DNA from: Clostridia bacterium
GTDB lineage: Bacteria; Bacillota; Clostridia; Monoglobales; Monoglobaceae
Reading direction: 5' to 3'
Assembly: GCA_017546145.1 (NCBI GenBank)
Contig: JAFYXN010000010.1
Location: forward strand, 1 to 64,000
DNA: 64,000 bases
Shown: positions 6,710 to 15,669 of the stretch, piece by piece
How the letters are laid out: each line of letters opens with the position of its first letter
Position numbering within the stretch: position 1 is the first letter of the stretch
Program-made: the position numbers and the translations under genes
Notes under the pieces: generated by a model
Seen by the model: only the letters and a program-made list of their open reading frames with translations
Database searches by the model: none
What the model was told of the DNA's origin: nothing

Positions 6710-8092
6710 TTAGTTGTTGAAAAATGCATTATACCCCTTGTACGCCATATAGATGTCAAACTTCCCTGCCACCTCATAGGGCGAATGCATTGCCTGAAGG
6801 GGAACGCCGGCATCCAAAACCTCAATATCAAGATTGGCAACATAGCAGGCAATTGTTCCTCCGCCGCCAACATCTATTTTGCCGAGCTCGGCACATTGCC
6901 ACAAAACGCCTGCCTTATCAAACATTCCGCAAATCTTTGCCATAAACTCTGCATTTGCATCACTTGCAGCACTCTTACCTCTTGCGCCCGTATATTTTGT
7001 CAGCAAAAGACCGCCATTCACATAGCATGCGTTGTTCTTTTCATAAACCTCGGCATAATTTGAGTCATAAGCCGCTCCTACATCCGCAGAAAGGCATGAC
7101 GAATGCGACAGACACTCGCGAAGAACAAGGTCGTTATAGGTTTCCTTGCAAAGACTGCAAACTTTAGCAAGAGTGTTCTCGAAAAATCTTGACTGCATAC
7201 CCGTGTTGCCTTCGCTGCCAATCTCCTCTTTATCAACAAGCAGGCAAACTGCCGTCTTTACAGGAGTTTTAGCATCAATAACCGCTCTGAGTGCGGTATA
7301 TGCACAAACCCTGTCATCCTGTCCGTATGCTGCAATCATGCTTCTGTCAAGACCTAAGTCCTTAGCGGGAAACGCCGGAACAAGCTCTAACTCACTTGTT
7401 ATAAAATCCGCCTCACAAATGCCGTATTTTTCATTCAGCAATTTCATTACGCCGTACTTCAATTTATCCTTATCTGCATCCTCGCACGGAATATTGCCTA
7501 CAATCACGTTTAATTTTTCGCCCTCAAACGCAGCAGACAGTTTTTTTTCTGCCTGAAGCTGTGCGAGGTGAGGAAGAAGGTCAGCAATACAAAATACAGG
7601 GTCGTTTTTATCCTCACCTATTGAAACGGTAATTTGCGTTCCGTCACGTTTAACCACAACGCCGTGGAGCGAAAGCGGAATACTAAGCCACTGGTATTTT
7701 CTTATTCCTCCGTAGTAATGAGTTTTGAAATACGCCATTCCTCCGTCTTCATAAAGAGGATTTGGCTTTAAATCAAGTCTGGGTGAATCAATATGCGCAC
7801 CCACAATATTACAGCCGTTTTCAATAGGCTCACCGCCTATTACAAACGCAACAATTCCCTTGCCGCGATTAACGGAATACACTCTGTCACCCGGTTTAAG
7901 CTGATTTTTGCATGACAGCTCAACAAAGCCTGCCTTTTCCAAAAGGCTCACCGACATATCGCTAAACTCTCTTTCTGTTTTTGCAACAGTTATTGCATGG
8001 CTGTATTCGGCACAAAAATCAAAAATCTCTGATTTATCTTTTGCAGAAATTCCGTCAAATCCGTTTTTTCTTTCATATAGCAATCCATCCAT
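6710..8092 (-). CDS. M18 family aminopeptidase
   Basis: This 460-residue cytosolic metallo-aminopeptidase removes N-terminal, often acidic or hydrophobic, residues from peptides. The dizinc signatures are present: VGAHIDSPRLDLKP (H100), YGGIRKYQW, QDDRVCAYTAL, DKEEIGSEGNTG with the catalytic Glu pair, and near the end AMHSPYEVAGKFD with the last zinc His. The length is normal for M18 enzymes. The ATG follows GGAGGAG. The gene lies 24 bases after the lytic transglycosylase gene on the same strand, so they may be co-transcribed, although their functions differ. Confidence 0.93.
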   Translation of the reverse strand: MDGLLYERKNGFDGISAKDKSEIFDFCAEYSHAITVAKTEREFSDMSVSLLEKAGFVELSCKNQLKPGDRVYSVNRGKGIVAFVIGGEPIENGCNIVGAHIDSPRLDLKPNPLYEDGGMAYFKTHYYGGIRKYQWLSIPLSLHGVVVKRDGTQITVSIGEDKNDPVFCIADLLPHLAQLQAEKKLSAAFEGEKLNVIVGNIPCEDADKDKLKYGVMKLLNEKYGICEADFITSELELVPAFPAKDLGLDRSMIAAYGQDDRVCAYTALRAVIDAKTPVKTAVCLLVDKEEIGSEGNTGMQSRFFENTLAKVCSLCKETYNDLVLRECLSHSSCLSADVGAAYDSNYAEVYEKNNACYVNGGLLLTKYTGARGKSAASDANAEFMAKICGMFDKAGVLWQCAELGKIDVGGGGTIACYVANLDIEVLDAGVPLQAMHSPYEVAGKFDIYMAYKGYNAFFNN

Positions 8093-8116
8093 TATATTTT
8101 CTCCTCCGCAAATTTT

Positions 8117-8698
8117 TTATATGTTGTTATACTTATACAGGTTATTATAAGTTTCGTAAGCTTTTATAACCTTTTTTACATATCTTTTTGTTTCAGAATA
8201 AGGAATGTCCGAAAGACCCCCTTTTCCATCCGCCAAAGTTTTGTCCTTTAGCCATTTATCCACATTGCCCGTACCGCCATTATACGCCGTAATTGCAAGT
8301 TTTATATCACCATAATTATCCAACAATTGTCTAAGATAATAGCAACCTAACCGGATATTGTGTTCTGCAACAAACAAATCATCAGGGATTGTATATCCGA
8401 AATCTGCCTTGCTGTTGCAATCCTGTGCAGTTGTTTCCATCAACTGCATCAAGCCCTTTGCACCGGCAACCGAAACCGCATTTTCATTAAAACCGCTTTC
8501 GACTTTAATCACTGCATATACAAGGTATCTGTCAAGGGAGTATTCTTCCGCATACCTCTCTACCGCTTCCTGATACTCTATTGGATAAAGCTTTTTTAAA
8601 ATAAATGTTTTGCCGTTACCTACCGTAAAATACAGCAAAAACACTGCAAGCAAAATAAATATAATGGGCCTCAAGCAGCCGCCTCGTCTTTTTTTCAC
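8117..8698 (-). CDS. Membrane-anchored lytic transglycosylase (SLT domain)
   Basis: The start is GTG 8698 after AGAGGA, giving 193 residues. Residues about 10-26 are a membrane anchor after the basic MKKRRGGCLR. The rest is an SLT domain like that of Slt70: YAVIKVESGFNENAVS with catalytic E67, GAKGLMQLMETTA, and AITAYNGGTGNVDKWL. The enzyme would cleave peptidoglycan glycans to 1,6-anhydro products outside the membrane. It sits between coaE and the peptidase gene, as in many Clostridia. All key motifs are intact. Confidence 0.92.
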   Translation of the reverse strand: MKKRRGGCLRPIIFILLAVFLLYFTVGNGKTFILKKLYPIEYQEAVERYAEEYSLDRYLVYAVIKVESGFNENAVSVAGAKGLMQLMETTAQDCNSKADFGYTIPDDLFVAEHNIRLGCYYLRQLLDNYGDIKLAITAYNGGTGNVDKWLKDKTLADGKGGLSDIPYSETKRYVKKVIKAYETYNNLYKYNNI

Positions 8699-8727
8699 CG
8701 TTAAAATCCTCTGATTAAATATTTTCT

Positions 8728-9303
8728 CTAATTTTCACACAGCTTATTCGCAAATTCTTTTATTTTTACATAATCTCCGTCATTTACAAAGCACACATCC
8801 GCTGCCGCTTTGTACTGTTCATCGGTCATCTGATTATTCATTCGCGCTGTCGCTAAATCCATAGTGATTGCATCACGCTGCATTATTCGCTTAAGTCTGA
8901 TTTTAGGGTCGGCAAGAACAGCAACTGTCAAATCACACTTGAAAGGAAAATCACTTTGAAACAGTAGTGGAACATCAAGAACCGCAACTTTTGCTTTGCA
9001 ATTATCAAGCTGCCTTTGCATCTCTGCAAAGATATGTTTATGCGTAATTTTATTAAGTAATTCCAACTTACTGTCGTCATTGAATACTATTTGCGCCAAG
9101 GCTTTTCGGTCAATCACACCATCTGCTGCAAGTATTCCGCTTCCGAATGCCGCAACTATTTCGTCAAACGCGGCTCCGTTTTTTTGAGTGACCTGCCTTG
9201 AGATGCGGTCACTGTCAATTATTGCAGCGCCGCATCTTTCAAGTTCAACGCAAAGGGTGGACTTTCCTGCCCCTGTTCCGCCTGTTATCCCGATTATTTT
9301 CAT
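8728..9303 (-). CDS. coaE: Dephospho-CoA kinase
   Basis: This enzyme catalyses the last step of coenzyme A synthesis, phosphorylating the 3'-OH of dephospho-CoA with ATP. I start at ATG 9303 (MKIIGITGG) after AAGGA; a longer in-frame reading to 9339 adds a non-conserved leader. The P-loop GTGAGKST is at residues 9-16, IDSDRISRQV follows as the substrate-binding DxD region, and VLDVPLLFQS is the lid-adjacent motif. The length of 191 residues is typical. It follows polA by 54 bases with only a weak hairpin between, so the polA-coaE-slt run is probably one operon. The polA-coaE order is common in Firmicutes. Confidence 0.95.
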   Translation of the reverse strand: MKIIGITGGTGAGKSTLCVELERCGAAIIDSDRISRQVTQKNGAAFDEIVAAFGSGILAADGVIDRKALAQIVFNDDSKLELLNKITHKHIFAEMQRQLDNCKAKVAVLDVPLLFQSDFPFKCDLTVAVLADPKIRLKRIMQRDAITMDLATARMNNQMTDEQYKAAADVCFVNDGDYVKIKEFANKLCEN

Positions 9304-9357
9304 ATAAACCAAATTCCTTTTCGGGTCTGCAAAAACCATACAAAAGTTATGCAGACT

Positions 9358-11982
9358 TTATTTAGTATCATACCATGTTTTACCAATATTGCAGTCAACC
9401 TTTAAAGGCACCGAAAGCTTCATTGCATTTTCCATTTCTGAAACAAGAATTTGCGACGCTTTTTCTGCTTCGCCCTGTTCTGCCTCTACAATAAGCTCGT
9501 CGTGTACCTGAAGGATAAGTTTTGCCTTAAGACCTTCTGATTGCAGACGTTTATACACATTAACCATAGCAATCTTGATAATATCGGCAGCCGTTCCCTG
9601 AACGGGAGCATTGAGCGCAACACGCTCGCCAAAGCCCTGAGTTATCTTATTGCTTGCACGAAGCTCCGGAATATACCGTCTGCGGTTCAGGAGTGTGGAC
9701 ACATATCCTTTTTCTCTGCCGCATGCCACAATATCTTCCATATACTGCTTGATTGCCGGATACGTGTTAAGATAATTTTCAATATACCGTTTAGCCTCTT
9801 TGATTGAGATTTTCAAATCCTGAGAAAGCGAAAACTCGCCTATTCCGTATACAATTCCAAAATTAACAGCCTTTGCACCGGAACGCATTTGAGGAGTAAC
9901 CTCTGAAAGCGGAACAGAAAACACCTGCGACGCCGTTTGTGTGTGAATATCAGTTCCGCTTAAAAAAGCATTCTTCATATTTACATCGCCTGCGATGTGT
10001 GCCAAAACTCGTAGCTCAATCTGTGAATAGTCAGCATCTATCAGCATGTTATCGCCTTCAGCCACAAACATTCTGCGCATTTCGCGACCGCGTTCTGTAC
10101 GCACAGGAATGTTCTGAAGATTTGGCTCTGTGCTGCTTATTCTTCCGGTTGCCGTAACCGTCTGGTTGAAGTTTGAATGTATTCTTCCTGTTGCTTTATT
10201 TATAACAGGAAGTAATCCGTCTACATAGGTGGATTGAAGCTTTGTAAGTCCGCGGTATTCAAGAATATTATCTACTATCGGGTGAATACCCTGCAGCTTC
10301 TTCAGCACCTCAGCATTTGTAGAGTATCCTGTTTTGGTCTTTTTGCCGTGGGGCAGCTTTAAACCATCAAACAAAATATCGCCAAGCTGTTTGGGCGAAT
10401 TTATATTAAACTGTCTGCCCGCAAATTGGTATATAGAATCTTCCAGTTCCAAAATACGGCTTTTCAGGCTATCGCCAAATTCTATAAGCGCAGCTTTGTC
10501 AACCGACACGCCTGTATACTGCATATCCGCCAAAACTTCTACCAGCGGAAGCTCAACGTCATAGTACAGGCTGTGCTGATTGTTGCTTTCTATTTCATCA
10601 GATATTTTTTGCCACAAGCCATACAAAGCAAAAAGCTCCCACGCAAGGAAATCATCCTTACTTTCCGATTCATCAAAATCAAGGAAGAATTGACCATTGT
10701 CTTGTTCATTTTGCTGTTTTTGCGAAGCAAGCCCCAAAAAGTCAAACGCAAGTTCCTCTATCTCGTATCCTGTTCGGCTTGGCTGCAAAATATATGCGCC
10801 TATAGCAACATCAAATTCAATACCGCAAAAGTCTATTCCACGTTCTTTAAGCCACAAAATATCGTCCTTTATATCAAATCCGATTTTTCTGCAGTCTTCA
10901 CTTTCAAAAAAGCTCTTTAACGTTTCGTCTGATACCTCATCAACACAGTAGAACTTTTTGCCGTCGGCGGTTAGTGCAATATCCGCAGCAAGCTCGCCGC
11001 GTCTGAGGCTGTAGACAAAGCTGCCGCCATTTTTCAAAAGCTCGAAAAAAGTTTTATTATCTATTTTTTCGCACTCACCCTTAAAGACGGTTTCTTCTTT
11101 TAAGGGCTGAGCTTTGAGTTCAAGCTTACTCATAAAGGATTTAAAATTGAGTCTTTGGAATATTGAAGCAAGAAGCTCTTGATTATATTCTTTCATCCGG
11201 CATGCTTCAATATCAAAATCCATGGGTACATTTCTGTCAATTGTTGCAAGTGTGCGGCTCAGATATGCAGAGTCCCGTCCCTCCTCAAGCTTTTTGCGTA
11301 CTGATGGCGAAACCTCAAGTTCGTTTAGCTTTTCATAAATATTGTCAATACTTTTGTAGTTCTCAATAAGTGAAAAGGCGGTCTTTTCGCCAATGCCTTT
11401 TACTCCGGGAATATTATCCGAGGCATCACCCATCAGACCTTTTACGTCGATAAATTCTGTCGGTGTAACCGAATATTTTTCATACACCTCGTCCGCACCA
11501 TAAATCGTAGTTGTGGTACTTCCCATTTTTGAAATAACAAGCTTTATTTTTACCAATTCCGATGCAAGCTGAAGGTCGTCCTTATCACCGGTAAGAATTG
11601 AACACTCTATGTTTTGCTCCTCACAAAGTCTCGACACTGTTCCTATAATATCATCCGCCTCAAACCCCGGCTTTTCAAGGCACACAAGATTCATTGCACC
11701 CAAAACCTCCTTCATCAGCGGAAGCTGAACAAGAAAGTCCTCAGGTGCAGGCTTTCTTTGAGCTTTGTACAGGTCATACATCTTGTGTCGGAAGGTTTTT
11801 TCCTTAACGTCAAATGCCACACACACATAGTTGGGCATATCCTCTTCAAGATTTTTAAACAGAATATTCAAAAAACCGTACACAGCATTTGTAGGCGTTC
11901 CGTCAGGTGCAGTAAGCATACGGATGCCATAATATGCACGGTTTAAAATACTGTTTCCGTCAATTATAAGTAACTTTTTCAC
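9358..11982 (-). CDS. polA: DNA polymerase I
   Basis: This 874-residue repair and Okazaki-processing polymerase has its start at GTG 11982 after AAAGG. Residues 1-290 are the 5'-3' exonuclease (LLIIDGNSILNRAYYG, GFEADDIIGT, GDKDDLQLAS, GVKGIGEKTA). Residues about 310-480 are the 3'-5' exonuclease fold, but the metal-binding Asp/Glu motifs are missing (VYSLRRGEL where DxE would be), so proofreading is probably lost, as in Bacillus Pol I. Residues about 490-874 are the polymerase, with DYSQIELRVLAHIAGD (motif A), RSGAKAVNFGIVYGIG (motif B) and QVHDELIVEA (motif C). The length is normal. Confidence 0.97.
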   Translation of the reverse strand: MKKLLIIDGNSILNRAYYGIRMLTAPDGTPTNAVYGFLNILFKNLEEDMPNYVCVAFDVKEKTFRHKMYDLYKAQRKPAPEDFLVQLPLMKEVLGAMNLVCLEKPGFEADDIIGTVSRLCEEQNIECSILTGDKDDLQLASELVKIKLVISKMGSTTTTIYGADEVYEKYSVTPTEFIDVKGLMGDASDNIPGVKGIGEKTAFSLIENYKSIDNIYEKLNELEVSPSVRKKLEEGRDSAYLSRTLATIDRNVPMDFDIEACRMKEYNQELLASIFQRLNFKSFMSKLELKAQPLKEETVFKGECEKIDNKTFFELLKNGGSFVYSLRRGELAADIALTADGKKFYCVDEVSDETLKSFFESEDCRKIGFDIKDDILWLKERGIDFCGIEFDVAIGAYILQPSRTGYEIEELAFDFLGLASQKQQNEQDNGQFFLDFDESESKDDFLAWELFALYGLWQKISDEIESNNQHSLYYDVELPLVEVLADMQYTGVSVDKAALIEFGDSLKSRILELEDSIYQFAGRQFNINSPKQLGDILFDGLKLPHGKKTKTGYSTNAEVLKKLQGIHPIVDNILEYRGLTKLQSTYVDGLLPVINKATGRIHSNFNQTVTATGRISSTEPNLQNIPVRTERGREMRRMFVAEGDNMLIDADYSQIELRVLAHIAGDVNMKNAFLSGTDIHTQTASQVFSVPLSEVTPQMRSGAKAVNFGIVYGIGEFSLSQDLKISIKEAKRYIENYLNTYPAIKQYMEDIVACGREKGYVSTLLNRRRYIPELRASNKITQGFGERVALNAPVQGTAADIIKIAMVNVYKRLQSEGLKAKLILQVHDELIVEAEQGEAEKASQILVSEMENAMKLSVPLKVDCNIGKTWYDTK

Positions 11983-12120
11983 TTTTTTCAGCCTTTCGGA
12001 TTACTATTATGTAACAAAGCGGCTTCGCCGCTCGCCGCAGGCGGCGGTCGTTGCTTTAACGCTTTGTTTACCCATGTGCATTTCGGCAAATCCGAAAATT
12101 TTGCACGGGTATCAAATTTG

Positions 12121-12168
12121 TGTTTTTATATAATAGAAAATTACATAATTCCCTATTATATAAAAACA
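12121..12168. repeat. Perfect 16-bp inverted repeat
   Basis: TGTTTTTATATAATAG at 12121-12136 and its exact complement at 12153-12168 flank a 16-base AT-rich loop. Each strand reads TATAAT within its arm, so both -10-like boxes face inward or outward symmetrically. Confidence 0.75.
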
Positions 12169-12169
12169 T

Positions 12170-12198
12170 CTGCGGCGGCAGCGTTTATGCCGTCGCAG
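12170..12198 (-). terminator. Terminator of the ytfJ-like gene
   Basis: CTGCGGCGGCA (12170-12180) pairs with TGCCGTCGCAG (12188-12198), with one mismatch, 12 bases after the stop codon. The minus strand then reads ATGTTTTTATA. Confidence 0.65.
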
Positions 12199-12210
12199 GG
12201 TTTTCAGGTA

Positions 12211-12660
12211 TTATTCAGCACTAAATTCTGAAATTGCAGAGTTGTCTGATGCCTTTTTAGCTTCTCTTTTTTCAACAAAATCGTCTTTAAGCTCCACCAG
12301 CTTGTCAATTGCCGCAGGCACCATATCTAAAATTCTGTCGTATATTGTGTTTTCAGGGTTTACAGGCATAAGTCTTATCTGACCTTTGCCTACCACCATA
12401 AATGCAACAGGGCTGATTGAAACCCCGCCGCCTGCTCCGCCGCCAAACATAGTCGGGTTGCACTCTGTTGCTTTGCCGTTCTTTGACGCATAGTCCGAAC
12501 CGCCTACGCCAAAGCCCAGTCCCACTTTGGAAATCGGGATGATAACTGTTCCGTCAGGTGTTTCAACAGCGTCACCTACTATTGTATTTACGTCAATCAT
12601 ATCCCTTATGCTTTGCATTGCTGTATACATCAAGCCTTGAATTGGATGTTGTTCTGCCAT
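12211..12660 (-). CDS. ytfJ: GerW-family sporulation protein (YtfJ)
   Basis: This 149-residue protein belongs to the GerW/YtfJ family. Members are made in the forespore of Bacillus and are needed for normal spore germination; the biochemical role is unknown. Visible family features are HPIQGLMYTAMQSIRDMIDVNTIVGDAVETPDGTVIIPISKVGLGFGVGG, the Gly-rich FGGGAGGGVSISPVAFMVV, and a charged C-terminal tail. The start ATG 12660 follows AAAGGAGCG. The neighbour upstream is a DUF2953 protein, the same pairing as ytfI-ytfJ in Bacillus. It supports descent from a spore-forming lineage. Confidence 0.92.
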   Translation of the reverse strand: MAEQHPIQGLMYTAMQSIRDMIDVNTIVGDAVETPDGTVIIPISKVGLGFGVGGSDYASKNGKATECNPTMFGGGAGGGVSISPVAFMVVGKGQIRLMPVNPENTIYDRILDMVPAAIDKLVELKDDFVEKREAKKASDNSAISEFSAE

Positions 12661-12708
12661 TTTAAACGCTCCTTTTGTATTTGATATGTTTCATTATTAA
12701 TATTTTGT

Positions 12709-13275
12709 CTAATCAGCTTTTCCTTTTCTGATTAGCTTAAGAACACATATTATAATATGCACAAGCCGGGTTGTAATTATTCCCTGCAACTCTATCTCAA
12801 ACGCTTTTCCGTCGAACACAGGTTCCAGTTCTACATTGGGAAACTGTATATAAAAATGTCGGCAAAGATAAGCATAGACATTTCCCACAAGCGACCATAT
12901 TCCACCGTATAAAATACCGGTACTTGAAGCATCGCCCGTGCCGTATCTTATTCTGATATATATATCAGAAAATCTTACTCTGTTTTCGGCATTCTTAATG
13001 ATTTCGGTAAGAACTGCCTTTGCCCCGCCATATTTGTTTTTCAATTTTTCAAATTCGGAAGGTTTTTCCATGCGGACATCCTTTTGAGGCTTGTCCTTTT
13101 TGTTTTTTCTTTTTTTACGAAAGGCTGAGTCGCTTATTGAAAACCTAATAAAAGCACATCGAAAAGTTAGTCTTAATTTTCGATTTCTGTATTCGGCATT
13201 GATTTTCAGCGGAGAAAAAATCAACACCGCCAATAAAAGCAAAACTACCGCAACCGCAATTATAAAAAATTTCAT
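12709..13275 (-). CDS. DUF2953 membrane protein (YtfI-like)
   Basis: This 188-residue protein has one N-terminal membrane helix at about residues 3-22 (FIIAVAVVLLLLAVLIFSPL). A soluble domain follows, with a basic segment (KKRKNKKDKPQKD, about 57-70) and the pattern RIRYGTGDASSTGILYGGIWSLVGNVYAYL typical of DUF2953. In Bacillus the homologue ytfI lies next to ytfJ, and the same holds here with a 48-base gap. The function is unknown; a spore role is inferred only from this pairing. The gene follows scpB by 24 bases and is probably the fourth gene of the M50-scpA-scpB operon. Confidence 0.85.
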   Translation of the reverse strand: MKFFIIAVAVVLLLLAVLIFSPLKINAEYRNRKLRLTFRCAFIRFSISDSAFRKKRKNKKDKPQKDVRMEKPSEFEKLKNKYGGAKAVLTEIIKNAENRVRFSDIYIRIRYGTGDASSTGILYGGIWSLVGNVYAYLCRHFYIQFPNVELEPVFDGKAFEIELQGIITTRLVHIIICVLKLIRKGKAD

Positions 13276-13299
13276 TTAAATCACCGATATGCCGGCATC

Positions 13300-13935
13300 T
13301 TAAATAACCGGTTCTTCAAGACTTACTTCAGATGCAAGTCTTTCTTCTTCCTTTATTTCAGAGGTTACTTCTTTAGCCTTTGCAAAATACTCGTCTTCGC
13401 CTTCAAGAGAAACCTCATCAGAGCTTATCTTCTCGTATTCGGGAAGGTCGGTAACGCTTCCTATGCCAAAGCATCTGAGAAATTCCTCGCTTGTCCCAAA
13501 AAGCATGGGGCGTCCCGGGGTATCCATTCGTCCAACCTCTTCTATCAGCCCTCTTTCAAGCAGCTTATTCACCAGCGCATCACACGAAACTCCACGAATC
13601 TGCTCAATCACCGAGCGCGTTACCGGCTGCTTGTACGCAACTATTGACAAGACCTCCATTGCAGCATTTGAAAGGCTTTGGGCACGTCTTGGTTCTGCAA
13701 GCTTTGCAATATATTGGTGATAGTCACCTCTTGTACACATCTGGTAAGATTCTTCAAGTCGTATTATCTGAAGGCCTCTGTTCTCTTCATCATATTTATC
13801 TGCCAGTGCAGTCATGATGGCTCTTGTACTTTTAAGGTCAATATCCAAAATGTCAGATATTCTTTCTATATCCACCGCATCTCCTGCGGCAAACAAAACG
13901 CCTTCTATGATTGCTTCTGCTTCTTTAAGTTTCAT
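13300..13935 (-). CDS. scpB: Chromosome segregation protein ScpB
   Basis: ScpB is the kite-type subunit that, with ScpA, binds the SMC ATPase heads to form bacterial condensin. The 211-residue protein has two winged-helix domains: LKEAEAIIEGVLFAAGDAVDIERISDILD at the N-terminus, and LSNAAMEVLSIVAYKQPVTRSVIEQIRGVSCDALVNKLLERGLIEEVGRMDTPGRPMLFGTSEEFLRCFGI in the second half, a strong family match. The C-terminal 40 residues are acidic and probably disordered. It follows scpA by 30 bases in the usual scpA-scpB order. Confidence 0.96.
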   Translation of the reverse strand: MKLKEAEAIIEGVLFAAGDAVDIERISDILDIDLKSTRAIMTALADKYDEENRGLQIIRLEESYQMCTRGDYHQYIAKLAEPRRAQSLSNAAMEVLSIVAYKQPVTRSVIEQIRGVSCDALVNKLLERGLIEEVGRMDTPGRPMLFGTSEEFLRCFGIGSVTDLPEYEKISSDEVSLEGEDEYFAKAKEVTSEIKEEERLASEVSLEEPVI

Positions 13936-13965
13936 AATCCTTTGTTTCCTCCAAAGCGGCTGAGG

Positions 13966-14724
13966 TTAATCCTCTACGCCCTCAAAATCAAATCCGTCGT
14001 CATCGGAAATTTTTGTAATGGAATACTCTCCTTTTGTGTCGGTTTCCTCAACTGCTATTTTGTTCATTTTTATCATTTCAAGCACAGCAAGAAACGACGC
14101 CACAGCCTCGGGCTTTGATTTAACACCTTTAAAAATATCCATAAAAAACACCTTGCCCCGACTTATAAGCTTGTGCCAGATATTTTTTACCCGTTCTTTA
14201 ACCGAAACCTTTTCGTGACCTACTATGCCCGAAAATGACCGTTTTGGCGGTGGAAGCTTGCGCTCCAGCTTGGCAAAAGACATCCTGTAGGCTTCAAGCA
14301 AATTTTCAACCGTCAACGCAGAATAGTCAATCACAGCTGGCGGACGCTCTATTACATCCGGCAGTTTAAAAAATAATGCTGCATCGGAATTTTCATGTTC
14401 TCGAAAAAAATCAATGCTTTCTTTGATTCGCTTATACTCAACAAGGCGTCTTACAAGCTCGGTTCTGGGGTCTTCTTCCTCCTCGTCTTCTTCCTGAGGT
14501 AAAAGCATTTTTGATTTAATCTGTAAAAGAGTGGCTGCCATAACAAGAAATTCGCTTGACATCTCCAAATCAAGCTCCTCCATTTGCTGCATAACCTCTA
14601 AATATTGTTCAAGTATTTCCGCAATGGGAATGTCATATACACTGACCTTATTCTTTTTGATAAGCATCAAGAGAAGGTCAAGCGGGCCCTCAAACGAGTC
14701 CAGTTTAAACGAAAGCTGTGTCAT
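13966..14724 (-). CDS. scpA: Chromosome segregation protein ScpA (kleisin)
   Basis: ScpA is the kleisin that bridges the two SMC heads in condensin. The 252-residue protein starts FKLDSFEGPLDLLLMLIKKNKVSVYDIPIAEILEQYLEVM, the kleisin N-terminal helical domain that contacts the SMC neck. An acidic linker follows near residue 85 (EEDEEEEDPRTEL). The C-terminus is a winged helix (KVFFMDIFKGVKSKPEAVASFLAVLEMIKMNKIAVEE). It lies between an M50 protease gene and scpB, the standard Firmicutes order, and should be co-transcribed with both. Confidence 0.96.
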   Translation of the reverse strand: MTQLSFKLDSFEGPLDLLLMLIKKNKVSVYDIPIAEILEQYLEVMQQMEELDLEMSSEFLVMAATLLQIKSKMLLPQEEDEEEEDPRTELVRRLVEYKRIKESIDFFREHENSDAALFFKLPDVIERPPAVIDYSALTVENLLEAYRMSFAKLERKLPPPKRSFSGIVGHEKVSVKERVKNIWHKLISRGKVFFMDIFKGVKSKPEAVASFLAVLEMIKMNKIAVEETDTKGEYSITKISDDDGFDFEGVED

Positions 14725-14748
14725 TAATTTAGCTCCTGATTTTAAATT

Positions 14749-15438
14749 TTACAAAAATGGTATCAGCCCTATTACCCAGTTATAAAACACAAAAACCGCA
14801 TTGGATAAAAATCCAAGCAAATTGCTGAATACAGGCAAATTTAACAACAAAATAAGAATTATAAATCCGTATTGCTCATACTGCATAATTTTAAAATACA
14901 GTCTTGCGGGAAGCACGGCATTGAGTATTTTTGAGCCATCAAGCGGCGGAACCGGCAAAAGGTTGAATATTGCAAGACCAATATTCATTTCCATAAGCAC
15001 CGAAAGCAAAATCAGCAAAACGCTGAATATCATAGCCGAAAACTGACTTGATGCAAAAAAGAACGCTTCAATTATCCGCATAATAAGCAACGCAATAAAT
15101 GCAAGCAAAAGATTACTGATTGGCCCTGCTATGGATGTAATGACCATACCAGACTTGCGTTTGCCCACTTTAAAATTGCCGGGGTTTATCGGCACAGGTT
15201 TTGCCCAGCCAAACCCGAACAAAAACAGACAGATTGCACCAATCGGGTCAAGATGGCTTGAAGGACTTAAGTTAAGCCTTCCCATACTTTTTGCAGTGTC
15301 GTCGCCCAATTTGTGCGCTGCATATCCGTGTGCAAATTCGTGTACCGATAATGAAAGAAATACACAAAATGCCGATATAAGTAAACTTACAATGCCTATC
15401 CAGCCGTTCCCGAACCAATACTGTAATCTGCTTATCAT
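14749..15438 (-). CDS. Site-2-protease-type M50 membrane metalloprotease
   Basis: This 229-residue protein has about five to six hydrophobic segments. The zinc site is intact: VHEFAHGYAAHKLGDD gives HExxH near residue 35, and NLLPVPPLDGSKIL near residue 160 gives the NxxPxPxLDG third-ligand motif. It belongs to the small M50 group found beside scpA in most Firmicutes, an intramembrane protease with no known substrate. The scpAB neighbourhood is conserved, but a functional link is not known. The promoter is at 15484-15512. Confidence 0.92.
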   Translation of the reverse strand: MISRLQYWFGNGWIGIVSLLISAFCVFLSLSVHEFAHGYAAHKLGDDTAKSMGRLNLSPSSHLDPIGAICLFLFGFGWAKPVPINPGNFKVGKRKSGMVITSIAGPISNLLLAFIALLIMRIIEAFFFASSQFSAMIFSVLLILLSVLMEMNIGLAIFNLLPVPPLDGSKILNAVLPARLYFKIMQYEQYGFIILILLLNLPVFSNLLGFLSNAVFVFYNWVIGLIPFL

Positions 15439-15483
15439 AGTCTTCTCCTGATACCTTTAAATTGTTTAAGTATATTCTGTTTC

Positions 15484-15512
15484 ATTTTAGCACAATTATA
15501 AATATTTGTCAA
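15484..15512 (-). promoter_or_regulatory. Promoter of the M50-scpA-scpB-ytf operon
   Basis: On the minus strand TTGACA (15507-15512) and TAAAAT (15484-15489) are 17 bases apart, about 45 bases before the start codon. Confidence 0.8.
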
Positions 15513-15590
15513 TCAAACCAACCATTTGTTCCAACAATATGGATAAAACATTTTAAATATGTAAATTTCATCATTTTAAGCTCTATTTTG

Positions 15591-15620
15591 TTGACTTTTC
15601 TTTGCAGCCTATGCTATATT
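15591..15620 (+). promoter_or_regulatory. Promoter of the alpha-fucosidase gene
   Basis: TTGACT (15591-15596) and TATATT (15615-15620) are 18 bases apart. No obvious operator palindrome overlaps it. Confidence 0.65.
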
Positions 15621-15669
15621 GAAGCTAATAATACTGGGCTTTTAAGCCTGACACGGAGGTTTTAATTTT

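Larger units (their letters stand above)
11983..12210. other. Highly structured intergenic region upstream of polA
   Basis: No gene is seen. The stretch is packed with inverted repeats. AACAAAGCG (12013-12021) pairs with CGCTTTGTT (12060-12068), enclosing the hairpins GCGGC-TTC-GCCGC (12019-12031) and CGCCGC-AG-GCGGCG (12033-12046). ACCC/GTGCA (12070-12080) pairs with TGCAC/GGGT (12102-12110), around TTCGG-CAAAT-CCGAA. A perfect 16-bp pair lies at 12121-12136 and 12153-12168. A last hairpin is at 12170-12198. This resembles a repeat element or structured RNA. Confidence 0.6.
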
